64,000 nt of DNA, taken from positions 1-64,000 of the forward strand of contig JAJPHH010000137.1 in NCBI GenBank assembly GCA_021325385.1, read 5' to 3'. This document shows, in pieces, positions 45,192 through 54,614 of this stretch (position 1 is the stretch's first letter; each line of letters opens with the position of its first letter). The notes beneath the pieces were generated by a model, which saw only the letters and a program-made list of their open reading frames with translations, was not told the origin of the DNA and did not search any database. The translations under genes were made by a program, and so were the position numbers. Source of the stretch: Alphaproteobacteria bacterium. Its GTDB lineage: Bacteria > Pseudomonadota > Alphaproteobacteria > Rhizobiales > Beijerinckiaceae.

Positions 45192-46244
45192 TTAAGCGGG
45201 AAGATATTTGGCGAGGCTGAGCTGCTGCAGTTGAGCGGTCAGTTGATAAGCGGTCTGCAGCTGGGTGGTGAGCGAGTTGACCTCTGTCGCGACCTGATAG
45301 GAATTGACGTCGTCGAGATTGCCGATCTGCGTCTGCAGGATCGTCATTTGCGACGACATCGAATTGTTGGCGTCGGTGATTCGCGATTGCGCCTCGCCGA
45401 GTGTGGCCTCGGTCTCGGTCAACGAGCTCAGCGCGCTGGTGATCAGCGAGGAGGCGGTCGAGGCGACGGCCTGCTGCGCGGCTTGGTTCAGCGACGTGCC
45501 GCTGAACTCGGTCAGCATGGCGTAGGCTTGGGCCAGCTGCTGGAAACCCGTCTGATTGGCGTTGGCGCCGACGTCGACCGTTTCGCCGGGCGCGATCTCG
45601 CTGGAAATGTTCGTGCTCGACGCCGACGACCAGTCCGTGGTCCAAGACGAACCCTGGAACAGCCCCGCGAATTGATTGTCGAGGAAAGACTGCATCTGAG
45701 AAGCCGTGATCGAGCTCGCGCTCGGGCTTGTCGGGGTCGTGCCGAACGCGCTCTGAAAGGCGCTGTCGATCGCCGCCTTGGCCGGCGAACCGCTGGCGAA
45801 GTAATCGGCCATCGGCGGCGCGCTCGAATTGATCCCGCCAAATATGTATTGGCCGGACGACGTCGTGTTCGCGGCCGAGATCAGCGTCTGCAGCGAGCTG
45901 ACGCCGAGGCTCTGCAACGTGCCGCCGGCGCCGGTCCCTGTCGTCCATTGCGTGAGGCTGGTCAGAGCGGATTGGGCGCTGGCGCGGATCGCGTCCAGCG
46001 TCGATTGGGTCGTCGACAAATTGGTCGAGACGATATTGTTGGAGCCGGTCAGGGCCTGCAAAAGATTGTACTGATTCTTCAGCGACAGCTCGTAGCCGGA
46101 CTGCTCGCCGAGCTGAAGCCCGAGATCGGCGTATTGGCCGGTCGAGGATTCCTGGTTGGCGATGGCGAGTTGCGCCTGGGTCTGAGTGACCGCGAGGGTC
46201 AGCGACGACGCCAGATATTGCGTAGAAATGTTGTTGACGGTCAT
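45192..46244 (-). CDS. flgL: hook-filament junction protein FlgL
   Basis: A 350-residue flagellin-like protein. The N-terminal helix region (NISTQYLASSLTLAVTQTQAQLAIANQESSTGQYADLGLQLGEQSGYELSLKNQY) and the C-terminal helix (TLGEAQSRITDANNSMSSQMTILQTQIGNLDDVNSYQVATEVNSLTTQL) fit FlgL/HAP3. It overlaps flgK by 4 bp. Confidence 0.94.
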   Translation of the reverse strand: MTVNNISTQYLASSLTLAVTQTQAQLAIANQESSTGQYADLGLQLGEQSGYELSLKNQYNLLQALTGSNNIVSTNLSTTQSTLDAIRASAQSALTSLTQWTTGTGAGGTLQSLGVSSLQTLISAANTTSSGQYIFGGINSSAPPMADYFASGSPAKAAIDSAFQSAFGTTPTSPSASSITASQMQSFLDNQFAGLFQGSSWTTDWSSASSTNISSEIAPGETVDVGANANQTGFQQLAQAYAMLTEFSGTSLNQAAQQAVASTASSLITSALSSLTETEATLGEAQSRITDANNSMSSQMTILQTQIGNLDDVNSYQVATEVNSLTTQLQTAYQLTAQLQQLSLAKYLPA

Positions 46245-47779
46245 CGGCTTGGGATCGCGGCGATCAGCGAGTTGAACATGTTGGTGACGGTGTCGAGCAG
46301 TTTGGCGGAGGTCGTGTAGGTGTTCTCGAGGTTGAGCATGTTGGTCATCTCGGCGTCGAGATTGACCCCCGTCGCGTTGGACAACGCGCCGCTCGCCTGG
46401 GTGACGAGCGCGCTTTGATAGGTCGCCTGGTCGCTGGCCTGTTGATTTTGACCTTGCAGCCAGCTGACGGACGCATTGGCGTAGTCGGCGAGGCTGTCGC
46501 TTGCGCCAAGCCCGGCGGCCGGGTCGAAGGATTGCGCCGCCGTGATGCCGGAGATCAATTGCGCAATTCGCCCGGTATAGCTCGCCGCGCCCGTCGTGTT
46601 GTAGGTGTAGACGCTGCCGCCGCTGGTCGAGGGATAATTGTCGTTCGGGTCGGCGATGCCGCCGTCGCGCAGCAGAGTGACGTCGCCGCCCTGCGCCGGA
46701 TCGACGCTTGGATTGACTTCGATCGAGCCCGCCAGGCCGGTTGCGCTGGTCGGCATGCCGGTCGCGCCCTGGTAGGTGAACAGGCCCGGCAGGCTCGCCG
46801 GCGGCGTCGGCCCTCCGGCCGAAGTCGATTGCGGCGTCTCGGCGAAGGCGCTGATCAGGCCATTGGCGATTTGATCGAGTTGCGCCTGATATTCCGGCGC
46901 GACTGTGTCGCGAAGCGACGCTAAGCCGGCGAGCGCGCCGGATTGGATCGCCATCGGCGACGAAGCGCCGGTGATCGGCACGCCACCGACCATGACCTGA
47001 TTGCCGCTCGTTCCCGCGGTCAAGGTCGTCGAAGGCTGGAAGGCGAGGGTCGCGGGCGTTCCTTGGAACAGGGTGACGCCGCTGTCCGTATAGATCGACA
47101 TCGAGCCGTTCGAATTGGTCACGGTCGAAACGCCGATTTGCTGCGAAAGCTGGGTGAGGATCTGGTCGCGCGAATCTTCGGCGTTGGTGACGTCCGCCCC
47201 GGTCGCCAAGCCGTTCACGACCGTGTTGTTGACTTGCTCGAATTGGTTCAGCAGCGAGTTGATCGTGTTGACCGACGACGCCATCTGCGAGTCCGCTTGT
47301 TGTCGGACCTGCTGCACGGCGGCGGTGGCGCTGTTGAGCGACGCCGCGAGGTTGTTAGCGGCTGTCGCCACCGCGCCGGCCGCGGACGCGCTGCTCGGCG
47401 ACGCCTGATAGGTCGCGAGCGCGCTCTCGAGATTCGAGAGCATGGCGGAAGGCGAATTGCCGTTTTGCGTCGCGCCGGTCGACGAAGCGGAGGAGCTGTC
47501 GCTGACCGTCGCGGCGAGGGTTTTCAACCCGTTCGACAGCGCCTGCTGGCCCGCCGATTGCGAGGTCGCCTGCAGCAACTGGTCGAGCAGAGCGCTGTCG
47601 GCCGCGCGGGTGATCGAGGCGACCTCGACGCCGCCATAGGAGGTCGTCGCGAGATTGGTGGTTTTGGCGGTGTAGCCCGTCGTATTGGCGTTGCTGATGT
47701 TTGCCGAGATCAGCGCCGTCTCCGCCGAATTGGCGACGAAGGACGAGCTGATGATGCTGAACGCGGACGACAGGCTCAT
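46241..47779 (-). CDS. flgK: hook-associated protein FlgK
   Basis: A 512-residue HAP1 with the axial N-terminus (SISNANTTGYTAKTTNL-like: ALISANISNANTTGYTAKT) and a C-terminal LDAEMTNMLNLENTYTTSAKLLDTVTNMFNSLIAAI. It joins hook and filament. It lies 34 bp after flgE. I see no separate filament-cap gene fliD in the window. Confidence 0.96.
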   Translation of the reverse strand: MSLSSAFSIISSSFVANSAETALISANISNANTTGYTAKTTNLATTSYGGVEVASITRAADSALLDQLLQATSQSAGQQALSNGLKTLAATVSDSSSASSTGATQNGNSPSAMLSNLESALATYQASPSSASAAGAVATAANNLAASLNSATAAVQQVRQQADSQMASSVNTINSLLNQFEQVNNTVVNGLATGADVTNAEDSRDQILTQLSQQIGVSTVTNSNGSMSIYTDSGVTLFQGTPATLAFQPSTTLTAGTSGNQVMVGGVPITGASSPMAIQSGALAGLASLRDTVAPEYQAQLDQIANGLISAFAETPQSTSAGGPTPPASLPGLFTYQGATGMPTSATGLAGSIEVNPSVDPAQGGDVTLLRDGGIADPNDNYPSTSGGSVYTYNTTGAASYTGRIAQLISGITAAQSFDPAAGLGASDSLADYANASVSWLQGQNQQASDQATYQSALVTQASGALSNATGVNLDAEMTNMLNLENTYTTSAKLLDTVTNMFNSLIAAIPSR

Positions 47780-47813
47780 GAGCCGACCTCCAAACGACGC
47801 CGCCCGGCGACGA

Positions 47814-49049
47814 TCACGGTTTCAAGTTGTTGAGAACGTCGAGCAGAGTGGCGCCCGTCTGGAACGATTTGGAATTGGCCTGATAGGCGCTCTGCGCGTT
47901 GATCATCGCGGTCAATTCCGTCGCCAGATCGACGGTGGAGCTTTCGAGCGACGAGGATTGGATCGAGCCGAAACCGGCCTGCCCCGCCGTGCCGATTTTC
48001 ACCTGACCGGAGGCGAAGTTGGGTTGGTAGGCGTTGCCGCTGACCGAGGTCATGCTGTCCGGGCTCGGCACCGTCGCCAGCGGAATTTGGTAGCCGGCGA
48101 CCGTCTGTCCATTGGTGAACTGGAAGGACAAGGTGCCGTCCGTGCCGATTGTCACGCCGGTGACGCTGCTCGGTCCGTTGCCGTTCACGTTCGCCGTATT
48201 GACCGTGTAGCCGCTGCTGCCGCCGCCGCCGCTGCCCAGCTGAGTCATTCCGCTCAAGTCGAGCGCCAGGCTTTGGCCGTTGGGAACGGGAAAATTGAGC
48301 GTCGTGTTGTTCGTCCCGCTGGTGCTGACATTAGTGCCCGTGGCGCCGGTGATGTTCGAAAGCTTGCCCGTGGTCGGGTCGAAATTCAGAGTCGCAGTCG
48401 CAATCGGCGTTGTCGAGCCCGGAGGCAGAACCTGGAGCTGCCAGGTATTGGCGGAGGAATAGGTCCATTGCAGCGTGAGATTCTGCGCGTTGCCGAGATT
48501 GTCGTAGGCGGTCAAGGACGTGGAGAAAGGCCCGCTGGTCGATGTCGTCGGCAAGTTGGCGGAGAATGTTCCAGCCGTCGAGGGGGTAGCCTTCTCGCTG
48601 GCGCTGTCGACATTGACGATCGACATGCCGGCGTAAGAGTTGGCGCTGATCGTGGCCGGCCCGTTCTGGATGTTGTAGCCCATCAGAAAATAGCCGTCGG
48701 AATTGACAAGATTGCCAGACGCGTCCGGGACAAAGGAGCCGTCGCGGGTCAGAAACGTGTCGCCGGAGGAGTTGGAGACGACGAAGTAGCCGTTGCCCTG
48801 CACCGCGAGGTCAGTCACCGAGGACTGGCCGCCGACCACGATGCCCTGCATCGTGTTGAGCGACATCGTATTGGTCGAAACGCCGGCCGCGTCGTACGAG
48901 GCGGAGGAGGTCTGGTCGACCAGAGCCTCGAAACTGGTCTCGTTGTTCTTGTAGCCGGTGGTGTTCGCGTTGGCGATGTTTTGCGAAATCGAAGCCAGCC
49001 AGGTCGTGTCTGCATTCATGCCGGAGACGGCGGCGCCCATGATGCTCAT
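47814..49049 (-). CDS. flgE: flagellar hook protein FlgE
   Basis: A 411-residue hook protein: AAVSGMNADTTWLASISQNIANANTTGYKNNETSFEALVDQTS at the N-terminus, LAVQGNGYFVVSNSSGDTFLTRDGSF in the next domain, and a C-terminal LATELTAMINAQSAYQANSKSFQTGATLLDVLNNL. The middle is Ser/Thr/Asn/Gly-rich. It is the first gene of the flgE-to-fliQ unit. Confidence 0.97.
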   Translation of the reverse strand: MSIMGAAVSGMNADTTWLASISQNIANANTTGYKNNETSFEALVDQTSSASYDAAGVSTNTMSLNTMQGIVVGGQSSVTDLAVQGNGYFVVSNSSGDTFLTRDGSFVPDASGNLVNSDGYFLMGYNIQNGPATISANSYAGMSIVNVDSASEKATPSTAGTFSANLPTTSTSGPFSTSLTAYDNLGNAQNLTLQWTYSSANTWQLQVLPPGSTTPIATATLNFDPTTGKLSNITGATGTNVSTSGTNNTTLNFPVPNGQSLALDLSGMTQLGSGGGGSSGYTVNTANVNGNGPSSVTGVTIGTDGTLSFQFTNGQTVAGYQIPLATVPSPDSMTSVSGNAYQPNFASGQVKIGTAGQAGFGSIQSSSLESSTVDLATELTAMINAQSAYQANSKSFQTGATLLDVLNNLKP

Positions 49050-49092
49050 TGGATAATCCTCGCGGTTTCCTGGTCCGAGCTAATCGTATGAC

Positions 49093-49108
49093 GCTTGCGC
49101 GAAGCTGA
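49093..49108 (-). promoter_or_regulatory. candidate flagellar regulon motif upstream of flgE
   Basis: Read toward flgE this is TCAGCTTCGCGCAAGC, 44 bp before the ATG. A second, inverted GCGCAAG half lies at 49112-49118, giving a partial dyad. Confidence 0.65.
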
Positions 49109-49255
49109 TTGGCGCAAGGCGGGCTGGTCAATTCCGGCGACGGGCGGTCCGGACTCGATCGTACCTGCCCGCTTCGCTCGGAAGGCGCGCTGAATCGGGT
49201 CCTGTAAACAAAACGATAATGTTCGCCGGCGACGCTTCGTACCGATTTGGAACAT

Positions 49256-49603
49256 CTAGGACGCGGCGCTGAGCAGCGCATAGGGCGCGGGTTGCGGCGC
49301 GCGCGGCGAGCGCAATTGCGCGACATTCGATTCGATCGCGTCGGCGATCGCCTTGGCGATGCGCGTATGAGCGGCCTCGGAGATCGGCGCCGGCGCCGCG
49401 GGCGCAGCGCTTGCCGCCGTCTCCTTGACCGGCGCCGCCGTCGCGCGCTCTCGTTCGGCCGGCGCAGGCCCATAGATACCGGAAATCTCTTCGATCGTGC
49501 GGTCGATCACCGCGATCGCGCGATATTCCGGCGATTTCATCAATTGCTCGTGCAATCGTTCGCGGAAAGCGCGGAGGGCTTCGAGTCCTTCCTGGGTGAG
49601 CAT
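49256..49603 (-). CDS. small flagellar-regulon protein, function unknown
   Basis: A 115-residue soluble protein. An N-terminal helical part (EGLEALRAFRERLHEQLMKSPEYRAIAVIDRTIEEISGIYG) precedes an Ala/Pro-rich linker and a second helix (HTRIAKAIADAIESNVAQLR). The ATG follows AGGAGAC with good spacing. A copy of the flagellar motif sits 51 bp upstream, so it likely belongs to the flagellar regulon. I do not recognise the family. Confidence 0.72.
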   Translation of the reverse strand: MLTQEGLEALRAFRERLHEQLMKSPEYRAIAVIDRTIEEISGIYGPAPAERERATAAPVKETAASAAPAAPAPISEAAHTRIAKAIADAIESNVAQLRSPRAPQPAPYALLSAAS

Positions 49604-49653
49604 TTTTTAAGTCTCCTGACGATAACCGCAGCCCCGAGAGATTAGGGCGTTCG

Positions 49654-49669
49654 GCTGGCGCGAGGCTGG
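49654..49669 (-). promoter_or_regulatory. candidate flagellar regulon motif upstream of the 115-aa gene
   Basis: Read toward that gene: CCAGCCTCGCGCCAGC, one mismatch to the consensus CCAGCCTCGCGCAAGC, 51 bp before the ATG. Confidence 0.6.
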
Positions 49670-49756
49670 AGCGGCTGGCAAGGAATCGGCAAGTTTTGCC
49701 TGAGAAAGCTTTGTTGCCCCGATTTGTCCAACCTCTGCGCCGGAGCCCTCCCCGCC

Positions 49757-50215
49757 ATGACCGACATTTTGCACGGCTTCGCGCAGGATCGGGGCGGTGG
49801 GCGCGCTGATCTCGGCCACGGCGAGATCAGCGCTTTGGCGCGGCAGGGCCGCGTCGCCTACCGGGTGTTGCCGGCGGTTTCGGCTGCGCGCAGCGGCGAG
49901 AGGCGCGCGAGCCGCCGCCGGCGTAGCCGCCTGCGCTCGGCCAAGCTGCTCGATTCGAACAATCGGTTTCTTTGTGAATGCCTGGTGCACGATTATTCGA
50001 CCGCCGGCCTGCGGCTGACGCTGATGAAGAATATCGGCCTGCCGAGCCGCTGTGTCGTGTTCGATGACGAGACCGGCGACGCTAAAGCCGTCGCCGTCGT
50101 CTGGCGGCGCGGCTCCCTTGTCGGCATGCGGTATCGCTGGAACGACAGACCGGCGCAGCTATCGTCCGTCGCTCGGGCGGCGCTGCGCGGCCGGTACTAT
50201 GCGATGGCGGATTAG
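49757..50215 (+). CDS. PilZ-domain c-di-GMP-binding protein
   Basis: A 152-residue protein whose C-terminal 100 residues form a PilZ domain: an Arg cluster with RxxxR (RRRSRLRSAKLL) and, about 20 residues on, the DxSxxG motif in VHDYSTAGLRLTL. It should bind c-di-GMP made by enzymes such as the GGDEF protein in this window. I chose ATG 49757 over the upstream TTG. It is alone on this strand inside the flagellar locus, so a motility role is likely but unproven. Confidence 0.8.
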   Translation: MTDILHGFAQDRGGGRADLGHGEISALARQGRVAYRVLPAVSAARSGERRASRRRRSRLRSAKLLDSNNRFLCECLVHDYSTAGLRLTLMKNIGLPSRCVVFDDETGDAKAVAVVWRRGSLVGMRYRWNDRPAQLSSVARAALRGRYYAMAD

Positions 50216-50327
50216 CGAAAGCCAATGAGCCGCGCAGCGGCCCGTTCGCTCGGGCGCTCGGGCCCTGCGATGGAGCGAAGCGGGAACGGAGCGATCGACG
50301 GCGAGGGCGGATCTTTGCTGCGTCCGC

Positions 50328-51902
50328 CTAGGCTCGCTTGGTTGAGGACTTGACCGCCGCGGCCATGGCTTCGAACACGCCGCGCCACTCGCCTGGCTCG
50401 CTTTGCCGAAAGAGCCTCATCGTCGGGTACCAGGGCGAGTCGTCTCGGCCGCGCAGCCAGCGCCACTCAGCGTCTTTTTTGAGCGCGACCCAGACCGGCC
50501 TGCCGAGCGCGCCGGCGAGATGGGCGACCGAAGTGTCGCAAGTGATGACAAGGTCGAGCGAGCTCATCGCCGCGGCGGTATCGACAAAAGCGTCGGGGCC
50601 TGAATCGAAGTCTTCGCCCAGCGTTTCGACTTTGATATTCGGCGGCAGCGCGGCGATCTGTTCGGTCCCAAAACCTTTCTGCAAGGAGATGAGACGGACC
50701 TCAGGCAGGGCGGCGATCGGCACGAAAGAGACGAGCGATACGGCGCGCGCCATATCGGCTTCCGGATTGGGATTGCCCTGCCAGACGACGCCGATCCTGA
50801 AGCCGGCCGCGCCGATCCGCGCCGCCCACTTTTGTTCGAGCGCCGGCTCGGCGCGAAGGTAGGGAATCGGACGCGGGATTGTCTCAAGGCGCGTGCCGAA
50901 AGCGCGGGGCAAACTTGAGATGGCGATCTGCGCTTCGTATGGCTCGTTGTCGAGGGCGTCGATGAACCGAACGCCTGGAAAGGAGGAGAGCAGGCGGTGC
51001 AGCGAACGCGGGCAGAACAACGTCGTCTCGATTCCCGCCGCGGCCATGAGGCCAACATAGCGGTAAAATTGGATCACGTCGCCGAGCCCGTGGTCCTTCA
51101 TCACCAGGATCTTCGCGCCTTTCGTCATGGCGCCGGTCCAGATGGGAAAACGTACGCCCAAAGCCTCTTTAAGCGATTTCCCTTCGAGCCAACGAGCTTC
51201 GTAGCCCTCCCAACCGCGCTCGAAATCGCCGAGCGAGAGCTGAAGGCAGCCCTTGCCGCCGATCGCGGCGTTGCTGCCGAGGCCGATCGCGCCGTCGAAC
51301 GCGATCAGCGCCTCGTCCAATCGGTCGAGCGCGCGCAGCGCCAGCGCTTCGCCGTTCCACGCGGCGGCAAAATCCGGCTTGAGCGCCTTCGCCCGGCGAT
51401 AGCAGGGCAAAGCCTCCTCGACGCGGTCGAGCTTCAGCAAGGCGTTGCCAAGATTGAGCGCCGCCTCCGGAAAGTCCGGACGAAGCGCTAACGCCTTGCG
51501 CGCCGCCGCGGCTGATTCCTCCATCCGGCCCAGCTCTCTCAGCGCGCCGGCATAGCTGTTCCACCCGTCGGCGTCTTCCGGCGCGAGCGCGACCAGGCGG
51601 GCGAAGGCCGCCGCGGCTTCTTGATGACGACCGAGATCGAAAAGCAGTTTGCCGACATTCGACCAGGCGATCGTAAAATCTCCCCTGAGCTGCAAAGCGC
51701 GATCGTAAAAGCGCAATGCGGCGTCGGTCTTGCCCTGCTCCCGGAGGATAAAAGCGCCCATGCATAGCGCTTCCGGATAGTCGGGCTTCGCTTTGAGAGC
51801 GGCGTCGAGCTGGGCGATCGCCTCCTGGCGGCGGCCGGCGTTCCATAGCGCCGCGCCTTGCGCGTAATAGGCCTCCGCCGCGGCGCCGTTTGCAGCCGCC
51901 AT
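50328..51902 (-). CDS. TPR protein with C-terminal glycosyltransferase-like domain
   Basis: A 524-residue protein. About six TPR units span residues 5-215 (for example AYYAQGAALWNAGRRQEAIAQLDAALKAKPDYPEAL). The C-terminal domain resembles heptosyltransferase/GT41-type folds, with GLGDVIQFYRYVGLM and VITCDTSVAHLAGALGRPVWVALKKDAEWRWL. Such TPR-GT proteins often lie in flagellar loci and are proposed to glycosylate flagellin, though the acceptor here is unknown. A flagellar-type motif lies 93 bp upstream. Confidence 0.8.
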   Translation of the reverse strand: MAAANGAAAEAYYAQGAALWNAGRRQEAIAQLDAALKAKPDYPEALCMGAFILREQGKTDAALRFYDRALQLRGDFTIAWSNVGKLLFDLGRHQEAAAAFARLVALAPEDADGWNSYAGALRELGRMEESAAAARKALALRPDFPEAALNLGNALLKLDRVEEALPCYRRAKALKPDFAAAWNGEALALRALDRLDEALIAFDGAIGLGSNAAIGGKGCLQLSLGDFERGWEGYEARWLEGKSLKEALGVRFPIWTGAMTKGAKILVMKDHGLGDVIQFYRYVGLMAAAGIETTLFCPRSLHRLLSSFPGVRFIDALDNEPYEAQIAISSLPRAFGTRLETIPRPIPYLRAEPALEQKWAARIGAAGFRIGVVWQGNPNPEADMARAVSLVSFVPIAALPEVRLISLQKGFGTEQIAALPPNIKVETLGEDFDSGPDAFVDTAAAMSSLDLVITCDTSVAHLAGALGRPVWVALKKDAEWRWLRGRDDSPWYPTMRLFRQSEPGEWRGVFEAMAAAVKSSTKRA

Positions 51903-51994
51903 GCCGCTAAACCTCCTGGGGGCGGAAAGCGCCGAAGGCGGCGCTTCCGAAGGCGGCGATCTCAGCCGCTTCGCGGCAGAGGAAACGATGCGAG

Positions 51995-52010
51995 GCTTGC
52001 GCCAGGCTGG
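51995..52010 (-). promoter_or_regulatory. candidate flagellar regulon motif upstream of the TPR-GT gene
   Basis: Read toward the gene: CCAGCCTGGCGCAAGC, a single mismatch to the consensus. It is 93 bp before the ATG, further than most copies. Confidence 0.5.
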
Positions 52011-52037
52011 TCGGGCGGGGCCGTCCAGATTGACCGG

Positions 52038-52919
52038 CTAGCCGCCGGTCTTGAACCCCTGCAGGCTTTCTAAAAAGCTGTTGCTGAAGAGCGGCGTCGT
52101 CGACGAGTTCGAACTGTTGAGAGCGGCGCTGATCGCCTGACCATTGGCGGAGATGACGCCCGCTAGAATCGAGGACGCGGCGGCGCCGCTTGCCGATGAC
52201 GGGTTGTTGTGGTTGGCGACGGTGAGCGCCGACGCCGCGCCGGATGTCGGGCCGTAATCCTTATCGTACATCGTCGTGAATCGCTCGACCAGTTGCTTGA
52301 GCTTGGCGGGGTTCTGCAGCTCCGAGAGCGGCATGAGATGGGAAATCTCCTTCGCCTCCTGGTCGATATTGGTCGTGTTCGGCGAGATCCCGAAGATCGT
52401 CTGAACAACCTCCAGCAGGTTCTTGTCGGCCAAGATTCCATAGGCGCTCGTGACAGTGGGCGCGACGCGCTGGAAGTAGAGCGCAAGCTGAACGCCTGGG
52501 TCCTGGTCGCCTTGATCGCTCTCCAATTGCTGTTCGACGTAGTTCTTTTCGGTCGCCTGAATTGCGCTCTGCGTCGAGACCGACGCAGCGCCCTGACCAA
52601 CAAAGTTGAACGCCGCGGCGAAGGCCTTCCACTTGCCGCCTTGCAGCGTGTTGGCCAGGCTCTTGGGGTTGGCGACGCCCCCTTCCAGGACTTTGGTGAT
52701 CAGCGCCTTCGAGTTGATCTGATCGCCGAGGCCATAGGCGTCCAGCGCGTAGGACAGCAACCGGTAATTGTTGACGAAGTCCGAGATCGACTTCACCTTG
52801 CCGATATTGGCGGCGTAATAGGCGCTGGCCGTCGTCACCGACGGCTCTTTGCCGGTCATGGTCTGATATCGGGAGAGATTGTTCTCGACCTGGATATAGG
52901 CCGCGGTCGTCGTGGTCAC
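52038..52919 (-). CDS. DUF1217 flagellar-associated protein (GTG start)
   Basis: A 293-residue protein resembling DUF1217, a family often found in rhizobial flagellar clusters: AAYIQVENNLSRYQTMTGKEPSVTTASAYYAANIGKVKSISDFVNNYRLLSYALDAYGL. The C-terminus is Ser/Asn/Ala-rich. There is no signal peptide. The GTG at 52919 follows GAGGGG by 8 bp. The biochemical role is unknown; association with hook or flagellin secretion is inference. Confidence 0.82.
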   Translation of the reverse strand: MTTTTAAYIQVENNLSRYQTMTGKEPSVTTASAYYAANIGKVKSISDFVNNYRLLSYALDAYGLGDQINSKALITKVLEGGVANPKSLANTLQGGKWKAFAAAFNFVGQGAASVSTQSAIQATEKNYVEQQLESDQGDQDPGVQLALYFQRVAPTVTSAYGILADKNLLEVVQTIFGISPNTTNIDQEAKEISHLMPLSELQNPAKLKQLVERFTTMYDKDYGPTSGAASALTVANHNNPSSASGAAASSILAGVISANGQAISAALNSSNSSTTPLFSNSFLESLQGFKTGG

Positions 52920-53019
52920 GTTCGATCGCCCCTCGCGCCTACGCAGCTCGTGAACCAGCGTGCGGCAAGATTTAAGGAAATTTAGTTATCGATTTCTTAA
53001 GATTTGTAGGCGCGGACCC

Positions 53020-53340
53020 CTAAGCGTTGCGCGCCTTGCGGCCGAGCTCGACGAGGTAGGTCCAGCTGAATATGCCGGTCGAGTGGCCGTCGTCGAAAAT
53101 CGGCCGAATGGCGTAATTGCCGACCGGCTCGATCGACGTGATCCGCGCCTGGCGGGCGCCGACGAGTTTTTCGCGTTCGTCGTCGGTCAGCCGCTTGGCT
53201 TCGACGCTCGGCGTCATCTTCCGTAGGTACGAGCTGCTGAGGCTCAAGCTTTCGCCTGTGTCCAGAGCAATGGTCAGCACACGGCCATTGTCGGTGAGGC
53301 GGATTTCGGTCGGCCAGGGCTCGTCGGCGCTTTGGCTCAT
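53020..53340 (-). CDS. DUF971 (GBBH-like) protein next to mrp
   Basis: A 106-residue protein: WPTEIRLTDNGRVLTIALDTGESLSLSSSYLRKMTPS, then ISSIEPVGNYAIRPIFDDGHSTGIFSWTYL-like sequence, which is the DUF971 zinc-binding-type fold. DUF971 genes commonly accompany Mrp/ApbC Fe-S carriers. I chose ATG 53340. It lies 15 bp after the mrp stop on the same strand, so cotranscription is likely. Confidence 0.88.
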   Translation of the reverse strand: MSQSADEPWPTEIRLTDNGRVLTIALDTGESLSLSSSYLRKMTPSVEAKRLTDDEREKLVGARQARITSIEPVGNYAIRPIFDDGHSTGIFSWTYLVELGRKARNA

Positions 53341-53355
53341 GCTTGGCAAGCCCGC

Positions 53356-54459
<1,104 letters not shown>

Positions 54460-54614
54460 ACGTCCCTCCTTGAAGCCGCTTCGAGCCGAAACGAGCGCGA
54501 GGGGCAATCGATCCGTGATATAGACGGCTTGATCGGGCGTTTGAAGACGCGGGGCGGCGGAGCCGAGCGTGTCCAGGGAGGATCGTCCGATGAGAATCTT
54601 GGCAAAGGTTATCG

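Noticed and set aside
52955-52970. CCAGCGTGCGGCAAGA, similar to the flagellar motif, before the DUF1217 gene
   Set aside because: It points away from DUF1217 and differs at several core positions, so I did not count it among the eight sites.
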